Source: Oscillibacter sp. (GTDB taxonomy: Bacteria; Bacillota; Clostridia; Oscillospirales; Oscillospiraceae). From it: a stretch of 5,614 nt of DNA. The DNA lies in contig JAFSOM010000415.1 in assembly GCA_017447005.1 (NCBI GenBank), positions 1 through 5,614 on the forward strand. Reading direction: 5' to 3'. Positions within the stretch are counted from its first letter, which is position 1, and each line of letters begins with the position of its first letter. A program made the translations under genes and the position numbers. Shown one piece after another: positions 1-3,750 of the stretch. A model generated the notes under the pieces. It did not search any database. It had not been told where the DNA came from and worked only from the letters and a program-made list of their open reading frames with translations.

Positions 1-150
1 ACGTCGCTGAACGTCTACCCGGCGGCGGGACTGATTCACTATTATCGCGGAAACCGTCTGGCATTGGTGACCAAGGGGGAAGTGGCGCAGAGCCTCTCCG
101 ACGCGTTGGTAATTCGTGACCCCATCGGGGAAGTATTCGCGCAGTTGTAA
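1..150 (+). CDS. Sirtuin (NAD-dependent protein deacylase), C-terminal part
   Basis: Frame 1 is open from the window edge to a TAA at 148-150, giving 49 residues that begin TSLNVYPAAGLIHYYRG and end DPIGEVFAQL. The motif GTS-x-x-V-x-PAAGL near the start, a following strand (NRLALVTKG) and a final A-x-x-V-I-x-D-x-I-G-x-V-F match the last part of the Rossmann fold of Sir2-family deacylases. There the serine of GTS and the following strand contact NAD. Sirtuins remove acyl groups from protein lysines using NAD and release O-acyl-ADP-ribose and nicotinamide. The catalytic histidine and the zinc-binding cysteines lie upstream of the window, so activity and subclass cannot be judged. The C-terminus looks normal. 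It is in the same orientation as mtlD but 318 bases separate them, with hairpins between, so co-transcription is uncertain. No symbol is given because cobB and other names cannot be separated on this fragment. Confidence 0.85.
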   Translation, partial: TSLNVYPAAGLIHYYRGNRLALVTKGEVAQSLSDALVIRDPIGEVFAQL

Positions 151-223
151 GCAAAGCCGTTCATTTGATGAGCCCCTCCCTTTAAGGGCAAGGCGTTAAG
201 CTAAATCAAATTCGCCCTCATCC

Positions 224-261
224 GGCGCTGCGCGCCACCTTCCCCCGTAGACGGGGGAAGG
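224..261. repeat. REP-like double hairpin
   Basis: Two palindromes sit one base apart. GGCGC (224-228) pairs with GCGCC (232-236) around a TGC loop. CCTTCCCCCG (238-247) pairs perfectly with CGGGGGAAGG (252-261) around a TAGA loop. The preceding CCCTCATCCGG and this layout resemble the REP/BIME-type extragenic palindromes seen in many GC-rich bacteria. The unit lacks a T-tail on either side, so it is not a standard intrinsic terminator, but as RNA it could stabilise the sirtuin 3' end. Whether it is repeated elsewhere in the genome cannot be seen from this window. Confidence 0.6.
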
Positions 262-325
262 CCAGACTTGACAGCGTAATCTGTAAAAACGTGCGGATTT
301 CCGGTGAAGGCGTTTTCAGATTTTG

Positions 326-362
326 TTCCCCCGTCCCTGAAAGGGAAGGGGGACAGGGGGAA
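326..362. repeat. Bulged GC-rich palindrome (REP-like)
   Basis: TTCCCCCGTCCC (326-337) pairs with the segment 350-362 over twelve base pairs with a single bulged A at 355. The loop is 338-349. Alternatively a smaller inner hairpin forms with CCCT and AGGG around GAA. The sequence is similar to the weaker unit at 172-193. It lies in the likely 5' leader of mtlD, about 90 bases before the ribosome binding site, and is too far away to mask it directly. Confidence 0.5.
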
Positions 363-453
363 GGGTTCAAATTCGGCGCGTTCTCCCGGGACGCGTACCG
401 GAATCGGAAACGCGGGACGCGTGTCCGGGTTGAGAATAGCGGCACAATTACTT

Positions 454-460
454 GAGGAGG
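454..460 (+). promoter_or_regulatory. Ribosome binding site that fixes the mtlD start
   Basis: GAGGAGG lies eight bases before the ATG at 469. It decides for this start over the upstream in-frame ATG at 304, which would add 55 residues translated from the palindromic leader and has no family counterpart. Confidence 0.85.
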
Positions 461-468
461 AAGCGCAT

Positions 469-1626
469 ATGAAACAAGCGGTTATGTTCGGCGCGGGCAA
501 TATCGGACGGGGCTTTATCGGCGCCATTCTGGAACGCAGCGGCTGGCATGTCACGTTCGCCGACGTTGTCGACAGCATTATTGACGCCATCAATACCCAG
601 AAGCGCTACACCGTTCACATCCTCGACCAGAAATGTTACGATTTTGAGGTCAGCAACGTGAGCGCGGTTTCGTCCGTCGGCGACCAGATTGCCCCGACTA
701 TCGCGGCCTGTGACCTCATCACGACCGCCGTCGGGCCGCTGGTACTGCCCAAAATCGCCAAGACCATCGCCGAGGGCATTCGGGCGCGGATACGTGCGGG
801 CAACAAGGAGCCTATGAACGTCATCTGCTGTGAGAACGGCCTGCGCACCACGACGCGTCTGAAAGAGGAGACGTTCAAGCACATGACGCCGGAGGAAATC
901 GCGTTCGCCGACGAATACATCGGTTTCGCGGACTGCGCGGTAGACCGTATCTGTCCGAAGCCGGGCTACGACAACCCGCTGGACGCGGCGGCGGAGGAGT
1001 ACACGGAATGGGACGTGGAGCGGAGCGCGTGGAAGGGCGAGCCGGCGGAAATCGACGGCCTGACCTATACCGACAATCTTATGGCCTGTCTGGAGCGGAA
1101 ACTGTTCACGCTCAACAGCGGTCACGCGATTTGCGCCTATCTGGGCAGTCTGCGCGGACACCAGACGATTTTGGAGAGCATCCAAGACCCCGTCATCGGC
1201 GACATCGTGCACGCCGCCATCCGGGAGAGCGGCGAGGGATTAATCCGCGAGTTCTCGTTTGACCCGGAAACCCATCACGCCTACGTGGAGCGCATTTTCC
1301 AGCGTTTCCACAATCCGCATCTGAAAGATGAGGTTGCCCGTGTCGGACGCGAACCCATGCGCAAACTCTCCCCGGGCGACCGTCTGATTAAGCCGCTTGT
1401 CACCACGGCGTCTTATAATCTCCCCGTTGACCACCTGATTTTCGGCGCGGCGGCGGCGTTACGCTTCGACTGTCCCGACGACCCGCAGAGCGTGGAAATG
1501 CTGGAGAAAATCAAGAAGGAAAACGCGGCGGCGGCCTTGAAGCAGTATTCGGGCCTGAAGCCGGAAGACCCCCTGTTTACGCGCATTCTGGACGTATACC
1601 GCGCTCTTGCGATTGCTACCCGCTGA
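469..1626 (+). CDS. mtlD: Mannitol-1-phosphate 5-dehydrogenase
   Basis: The 385-residue product oxidises D-mannitol 1-phosphate to fructose 6-phosphate with NAD, linking mannitol uptake by a phosphotransferase system to glycolysis, or runs in reverse to make mannitol. The length fits the family (about 380). Residues 4-18 (AVMFGAGNIGRGFIG) are the N-terminal dinucleotide-binding glycine motif typical of MtlD. The C-terminal domain carries the polyol long-chain dehydrogenase signature with K211, N216 and H219 in ERKLFTLNSGHA, the expected catalytic lysine, asparagine and histidine. Further family blocks are ENPYLKDE-like FHNPHLKDEVARVGREP and KLSPGDRLIKPL. The start is fixed by a GAGGAGG site eight bases upstream. 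A terminator follows 13 bases after the stop. No mannitol transporter or mtlR lies in the window, so the gene may be a single transcription unit or pair with the sirtuin. No frameshift or missing key residue is seen. Confidence 0.96.
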   Translation: MKQAVMFGAGNIGRGFIGAILERSGWHVTFADVVDSIIDAINTQKRYTVHILDQKCYDFEVSNVSAVSSVGDQIAPTIAACDLITTAVGPLVLPKIAKTIAEGIRARIRAGNKEPMNVICCENGLRTTTRLKEETFKHMTPEEIAFADEYIGFADCAVDRICPKPGYDNPLDAAAEEYTEWDVERSAWKGEPAEIDGLTYTDNLMACLERKLFTLNSGHAICAYLGSLRGHQTILESIQDPVIGDIVHAAIRESGEGLIREFSFDPETHHAYVERIFQRFHNPHLKDEVARVGREPMRKLSPGDRLIKPLVTTASYNLPVDHLIFGAAAALRFDCPDDPQSVEMLEKIKKENAAAALKQYSGLKPEDPLFTRILDVYRALAIATR

Positions 1627-1639
1627 TTTTATGAGGCAA

Positions 1640-1675
1640 CCGCCCTTCTTCGCAATGCGGAGGAGGGCGGCTTTC
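1640..1675 (+). terminator. Intrinsic terminator after mtlD
   Basis: CCGCCCTTCT (1640-1649) pairs with AGGAGGGCGG (1661-1670) over ten base pairs with one G-U, with an 11-base loop, followed by the short pyrimidine tail CTTTCT. It begins 13 bases after the mtlD stop. The tail is T-poor, so efficiency may be modest. Confidence 0.75.
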
Positions 1676-1762
1676 TCCCGCGCATACGCGCAATACAAGC
1701 CTGACGAGAGAAAAACCGAACAGAAAATCGGTAAGCGTCGGATATAGGGGCGGATTGACAAG

Positions 1763-1794
1763 AAAAAGGAACTGTCTCAAACAATATGAGGCAG
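1763..1794 (-). terminator. Intrinsic terminator on the minus strand
   Basis: Read on the minus strand, CTGCCTCA (1794-1787) pairs with TGAGACAG (1779-1772), with one G-U, around a seven-base loop. TTCC and then five T residues (1767-1763) follow. It would stop leftward transcription from the hsdR-remnant region, so together with the mtlD terminator it forms a convergent barrier. No intact minus-strand gene precedes it now; it probably served one that has decayed. Confidence 0.65.
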
Positions 1795-1873
1795 CCCGCC
1801 ATTGGAATATCATGGAAAATCAAAAAAATACGACAGCCGCCTCCCAAGAAACGGCTGAAGACGTATGATAGGG

Positions 1874-2058
1874 CTAGCGCACCACACTATTTACAGGGAA
1901 TCGAACGCTCCGCTCGTCCAGATAGCGCGTGACGCAACGCTGTTTTTGCGCGTAGTCGTCGGGATTTTTCACTTCCAGACGCAGGTAAACGCCGTCGGAT
2001 TCCACACGGTACGGTTGGACGCGCCTTTCGTGACCAGCAGACGCAGACCGCGCTCCAT
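1874..2058 (-). pseudogene. Unidentified protein fragment, frameshifted
   Basis: On the minus strand a protein-like sequence starts at ATG 2058-2056 (MERGLRLLVTKGASN) and seems to continue in a second frame as YRVESDGVYLRLEVKNP, then DDYAQKQRCVTRYLDERSVRFP, ending at TAG 1876-1874. The join between frames lies near 2010-2020, where one base appears lost or gained. Read together it would be about 60 residues, mixed alpha/beta and charged. I do not recognise the family and assign no function. It follows directly on the hsdR scrap (the last HsdR-like codon touches its ATG) and precedes the minus-strand terminator. The simplest view is the 3' end of a decayed gene fused by deletion to hsdR. Calling it a remnant rests on the frame switch and on how protein-like each half reads. 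Confidence 0.45.
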
Positions 2059-2249
2059 CTGTCCGTGACAACCACGGCTTTCGGATGAGCCGCCGACAGT
2101 TCCGACAACAGGTAATTCGCCAGCATGACCATCGTCAGACTTTTTCCGCTTCCCTGCGTATGCCAGATGACGCCGCCTTTCCGACGCCCGCTTTCATCCG
2201 TTTGCGAAACGGTTCGGAGAATTTCCTTTACGGCGAAATACTGCTCCAC
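2058..2249 (-). pseudogene. hsdR: Type I restriction enzyme R subunit (HsdR), internal fragment
   Basis: The minus strand encodes about 64 residues beginning VEQYFAVKEILRTV, running through GGVIWHTQGSGKSLTMVML and ending KAVVVTDR. This is the start of the helicase/translocase domain of HsdR: the Q-x-Y/F-x-A-V block, then motif I (Walker A, TQGSGKS) and the strand leading to V-T-D-R. HsdR proteins are about 1000 residues and use ATP to translocate DNA before cleaving it. Here the N-terminal nuclease domain is missing, and a TAA lies immediately upstream in frame (2252-2250). Similarity stops at VTDR, where the family would continue with D-x-L-D-x-Q. The GTG at 2249 is just the first valine codon after that stop and has no ribosome binding site, so I do not take it as a start. 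No hsdM or hsdS is present. This is a non-functional scrap bounded by deletions on both sides. Confidence 0.85.
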
Positions 2250-2292
2250 TTACCCGGTCAACGCCCGCCAGAGTTACCCGATATTTCACGCC

Positions 2293-2433
2293 ATGAGCGC
2301 GTATGACCCGCTGAACGACGCGTTCCGAGCGGCTTTTTTCCGTGCGCTGATTCAAAAGCTGAAACGGATGGAAGCGCGGTTTGTCATGAGAGAGTATCGG
2401 CTGACGCTCTGCGGGGATTGCACTGGCGTTTAG
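2293..2433 (+). other. Unidentified coding-like stretch, possible remnant
   Basis: The plus strand reads MSAYDPLNDAFRAAFFRALI, then QKLKRMEARFVM, in a codon pattern typical of the real genes here (many GCG, CGC and CTG codons). After about residue 35 it runs into the frame antagonistic to the transposase remnant and stops at 2431-2433. There is no ribosome binding site before ATG 2293. The amphipathic, helix-forming character suggests true protein, but I recognise no family and the minus strand gives nothing better. It could be a fragment of a third gene caught between the hsdR scrap and the insertion sequence remnant, or chance. Confidence 0.3.
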
Positions 2434-2617
2434 ATGTTACTTTCCGGGAAGATGCGAACCGCACGATTGATAAAAACTCCGCGTAGAAGCTCAATATTAT
2501 TCGCATGGCTGAGTGTCCTAAAACTGGTCGGGGTTATCCGCCAGACTTTCCATGAAGAAGCGCTTTGCCATTGCCCGTAACACGGAAAAATATCTGGAAA
2601 GCGTACTCAATTTTTGA
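2415..2617 (+). pseudogene. ISAs1-family transposase, decayed C-terminal fragment
   Basis: Three consecutive frames together spell the end of an ISAs1-family DDE transposase: GLHWRLDVTFREDANRTIDK then NSA in the first frame, a TAG at 2484-2486, then KLNIIRMA; SVLKLVG one base later from 2512; and SMKKRFAIARNTEKYLESVL then NF ending at TGA 2615-2617 in the third frame. The block LHW-x-L-D-V-x-F-x-E-D contains the conserved glutamate and aspartate near the third catalytic residue of this family, and the K-K-R-F-A-I tail is typical. At least one nonsense codon and two frameshifts, plus loss of roughly the first three quarters of the gene, make it dead. It marks a past insertion event that probably contributed to the break-up of the neighbouring hsdR. 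Confidence 0.8.
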
Positions 2618-2695
2618 TATGGAGAAAGGGAGCGGTATGTTTATTAACTCTCAAAAAAATTCCTGTTTTCTCCGTTTTGACAAGTAAGGAACCCA

Positions 2696-2712
2696 TTCAT
2701 GCGTTTGTCCTG
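2696..2712. repeat. Candidate right terminal inverted repeat of the ISAs1-like remnant
   Basis: TTCATGCGTTTGTCCTG lies 78 bases after the transposase stop. It resembles, from memory, the ATGCGTTTGCCCTG type of end found on some ISAs1-family elements. The matching left end (CAGG-ACAAACGCAT) is not present in the window, in line with the loss of the element's 5' part. Recognition is from recall only. Confidence 0.35.
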
Positions 2713-2731
2713 AAAAAAAATATTTTAGGTC

Positions 2732-2760
2732 TTGACAAGGCGGAAAAGCTGTGGTAAAAT
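2732..2760 (+). promoter_or_regulatory. Strong vegetative promoter for the tRNA-Ala/tmRNA locus
   Basis: TTGACA (2732-2737), a 17-base spacer and TAAAAT (2755-2760) match the housekeeping-sigma consensus at eleven of twelve positions with ideal spacing. An A-rich stretch lies upstream (2712-2726). The start point would fall near 2766-2768, giving a leader of about 107 bases before the tRNA. It is the only convincing promoter in the window. Confidence 0.88.
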
Positions 2761-2790
2761 AAAAAAAACGTTGTGAGTGGCGCTGAGTTA

Positions 2791-2824
2791 AGCTCTAAAC
2801 GTACTCTGCAACTTTTTTTGAGCT
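2791..2824 (+). other. Possible leader hairpin upstream of tRNA-Ala
   Basis: AGCTCTAAA (2791-2799) can pair with TTTTGAGCT (2816-2824) with one T-T mismatch. The 3' arm includes part of a run of seven T residues (2813-2819). It lies within the presumed leader transcript and could be a processing signal or leader structure. Nothing in the sequence shows which, and the stem is AT-rich and weak. Confidence 0.3.
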
Positions 2825-2873
2825 AAAAGCAGGGGGCAAGTTGAAGTAAAGTTGCGTTTTTAAGAATGATTTT

Positions 2874-2949
2874 GGGCGGTTAGCTCAGTTGGGAGAGCGC
2901 TGCGTTCGCATCGCAGAGGTCGAGGGTTCGAATCCCTTACTGTCCACCA
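2874..2949 (+). tRNA. tRNA-Ala (anticodon CGC)
   Basis: All four arms fold. The acceptor GGGCGGT pairs with ACTGTCC, the D stem is GCTC/GAGC, and the anticodon stem CTGCG/CGCAG closes the loop TTCGCAT, giving anticodon CGC that reads the alanine codon GCG. The T stem GAGGG/CCCTT closes the loop TTCGAAT. The third acceptor pair is G3-U70, the chief identity element for alanyl-tRNA synthetase, and agrees with the anticodon. The discriminator A and CCA end are encoded. GCG is frequent in the genes of this window, which fits a dedicated CGC isoacceptor. Confidence 0.97.
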
Positions 2950-2984
2950 AAAGGGAGCCAGAAAAATTCTGCCTCCCTTTATTC
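2950..2984 (+). terminator. Hairpin after tRNA-Ala, terminator or processing stem
   Basis: AAAGGGAG plus CAGAA pairs with TTCTG plus CTCCCTTT (2950-2980) around an AAA loop, with one C-C mismatch inside a 13-pair stem. The 3' arm ends CTTT and runs into ATT. It starts directly after the tRNA CCA end, so it may terminate the tRNA transcript or guide 3' processing. No promoter is visible between it and tmRNA, so some read-through into ssrA is likely. Confidence 0.6.
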
Positions 2985-3033
2985 GCGCAAATCCCCCTTT
3001 CCGCCATGAATCGCCAAGCGGAAAGCGGAATAT

Positions 3034-3398
3034 GGGGGTGTACCGGTTTCGACGGGGATGTGGAGGCAGGATAAGCGGGCGGCGGCGCCTGACCGCCTTA
3101 AAACGGGCAACTTATAAATCAAATAACGACCGTTATTCGATGCCTGTTGCCGCCTGATTGCGGCGACCGTCCGACCCGGAAGGACCGCGAGCCGGGAAGG
3201 GCGTGATTTAGCGGTAAATGTGAGTACGGTAAGCTTTGCCCGTGCCATAAATCATGAAGCTCACCTAATCCGACGGCCTGACGGCGTGCCGTCCGAGAGG
3301 GGAACGGGAAGGAAGACTTCCGAAAACACCGTCTGCGCCCGGAGAAAGTCCTGTTGAAGCGTTTTCGGACGGGAGTTCAACTCTCCCCACCTCCACCA
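3034..3398 (+). ncRNA. ssrA: Transfer-messenger RNA (tmRNA), trans-translation
   Basis: The 365-nt RNA begins GGGGGTGTACCGGTTTCGAC and ends with GGGAG-TTCAACT-CTCCCC, then ACCTCCACCA, the two halves of the tRNA-like domain. The seven-pair acceptor stem contains G3-U70, so it is charged with alanine. tmRNA with SmpB rescues ribosomes stalled on broken mRNA and tags the nascent protein for proteolysis. The tag reading frame runs to a TGA at 3155-3157. The stem GTTGCCGC (3146-3153) with GCGGCGAC (3160-3167) is the H5 helix, with the stop codon in its loop as in other tmRNAs. The CCA is encoded, so it is a one-piece tmRNA. No separate promoter is visible; expression from the tRNA-Ala promoter is likely. 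smpB is not in the window. Confidence 0.97.
3122..3157 (+). other. tmRNA proteolysis-tag reading frame
   Basis: In the only open frame the sequence reads NNDRYSMPVAA and a TGA stop. It aligns with the E. coli encoded tag ANDENYALAA, giving (A)NNDRYSMPVAA after the alanine carried by tmRNA. The resume codon would then be AAT at RNA position 89, almost exactly where E. coli has GCA at 90, with an A four bases upstream as in E. coli. If translation resumed at the in-frame TCA (3119) or GCA (3107) the tag would be longer. The hydrophobic V-A-A end fits ClpXP-type recognition. Confidence 0.65.
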
Positions 3399-3400
3399 CA

Positions 3401-3470
3401 GGGGAGCCAGACGAACCCGCCTATGATTTATTTCGTGGGTCGTGTGTTCGTTCTGGCTATGCCGCTCCCC
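3401..3470 (+). other. Long imperfect hairpin just after ssrA
   Basis: GGGGAGC (3401-3407) pairs with GCTCCCC (3464-3470), and CAGACGAAC (3408-3416) with GTTCGTTCTG (3446-3455) with one bulged base. An eight-base bulge separates the two stems on the 3' side. It begins three bases after the tmRNA CCA end. There is no T-tail, so it looks more like an RNA processing or stability structure than a standard terminator. Confidence 0.5.
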
Positions 3471-3488
3471 GAACTGCGGTAAAACGAC

Positions 3489-3534
3489 AAAAAGCCCTCC
3501 CCAGCGGAACCGAGAGGAACCGCCGAGGAGGGCT
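3489..3534 (-). terminator. Intrinsic terminator for the lysis cassette (minus strand)
   Basis: On the minus strand AGCCCTCC (3534-3527) pairs with GGAGGGCT (3500-3493), with further inner pairing of GCGG and CCGC, and is followed by five T residues (3493-3489). It faces the leftward lysis genes, 215 bases beyond the endolysin stop. Confidence 0.75.
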
Positions 3535-3603
3535 GTGGTGATTTGTCCATACATTCGCCGGACGTTCGCCATACGCGCCTGCGGGAAAATTACGAGGTAC
3601 AAA

Positions 3604-3620
3604 CGGCGTTTTGTAAGGTT
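3604..3620. repeat. 17-bp direct repeat, copy 1
   Basis: CGGCGTTTTGTAAGGTT occurs here and again, identical, at 3734-3750, 130 bases apart. Flanking bases differ on both sides, so the match is exactly 17 bp. It is not a coding repeat and does not form part of either terminator. Confidence 0.9.
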
Positions 3621-3650
3621 GTCCGCAATGCGGCGGCGGTTTTACCCGCG

Positions 3651-3674
3651 CGCGGCGCGTTTCGCCGCGTTTTT
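3651..3674 (+). terminator. Intrinsic terminator on the plus strand
   Basis: CGCGGCG (3651-3657) pairs perfectly with CGCCGCG (3663-3669) around the loop CGTTT, followed at once by five T residues (3670-3674). It faces rightward transcripts. The nearest is tmRNA, 250 bases upstream, so it may be the distal stop for the RNA locus and would protect the lysis genes from antisense transcription. Confidence 0.8.
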
Positions 3675-3696
3675 ACGACCGTATCGGACATGAACG

Positions 3697-3714
3697 CCCG
3701 GAAATTGTTCCGGG
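3697..3714. other. Perfect hairpin downstream of the endolysin stop
   Basis: CCCGGAA (3697-3703) and TTCCGGG (3708-3714) form a seven-pair stem with an ATTG loop, 34 bases beyond the endolysin stop. There is no T-tail in either direction, so its role is open; mRNA 3'-end stability is one option. Confidence 0.45.
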
Positions 3715-3733
3715 GAAATTTGAGGGGTTGTCG

Positions 3734-3750
3734 CGGCGTTTTGTAAGGTT
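3734..3750. repeat. 17-bp direct repeat, copy 2
   Basis: Second copy of the repeat at 3604-3620. It overlaps the first two bases (3749-3750) of the reverse-complement stop codon of the endolysin, so the repeat begins exactly where the coding sequence ends. Confidence 0.9.

Larger units (their letters stand above)
151..468. other. Intergenic region rich in palindromes, sirtuin to mtlD
   Basis: This 318-base gap has no convincing gene; open frames across it read as low-complexity, proline- and arginine-rich shadows. It holds at least three GC-rich palindromic units: a weak one at 172-193 (TCCCTTTAAGGG core), a double hairpin at 224-261 and a bulged hairpin at 326-362. The first and third units share a CCCC-TCCCT-xx-AAGGG-xAAGG pattern, so they look like related repeats. 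A TTGACA occurs at 268-273 but no -10 box lies at a usable distance, so I call no mtlD promoter. Confidence 0.7.
3399..3748. other. Noncoding region between ssrA and the lysis cassette
   Basis: About 350 bases without a credible gene. Open frames here are arginine-rich shadows, and the one antisense to ssrA (WWRWGELNSRPKT) is a well-known spurious product of tmRNA complements. The region holds four hairpins (3401-3470, 3493-3534, 3651-3669, 3697-3714) and a 17-bp direct repeat. If a phage inserted at the ssrA 3' end, this is the outermost prophage DNA. Confidence 0.6.

Noticed and set aside
268..296. mtlD promoter based on TTGACA at 268
   Set aside because: At 16-18 bases downstream the sequence is GTGCGG-like, with no -10 resemblance.
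304..468. N-terminal extension of mtlD from ATG 304
   Set aside because: It translates the palindromic leader, lacks a ribosome binding site and precedes the conserved AVMFGAGNIGRG block by far more residues than the family has. The ATG at 469 has GAGGAGG.
448..1212. 254-residue minus-strand frame opposite mtlD
   Set aside because: Arginine- and valine-rich shadow of the mtlD codons with no ribosome binding site or family resemblance.
1812..1868. 18-residue open frame starting MENQKNTTAASQETAEDV
   Set aside because: It has an ATG and a protein-like composition but no ribosome binding site or promoter and no recognisable family. It is too short to support.
1865..2068. 67-residue plus-strand frame over the minus-strand remnants
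   Set aside because: Complement of the more protein-like minus-strand frames; no start signal.
2889..3074. Plus-strand frame across the tRNA and tmRNA start
   Set aside because: Overlaps two structured RNAs. The RCVRIAEVEGSNP-type translation is a typical false product of tRNA sequence.
3261..3602. 113-residue minus-strand frame containing WWRWGELNSRPKT
   Set aside because: This is the antisense of the tmRNA 3' end, a recurrent false annotation. It also reads straight through a terminator hairpin.
3604..3750. CRISPR array
   Set aside because: Only two repeat copies of 17 bp with a 113-base spacer and no cas genes; not compatible with a CRISPR array.
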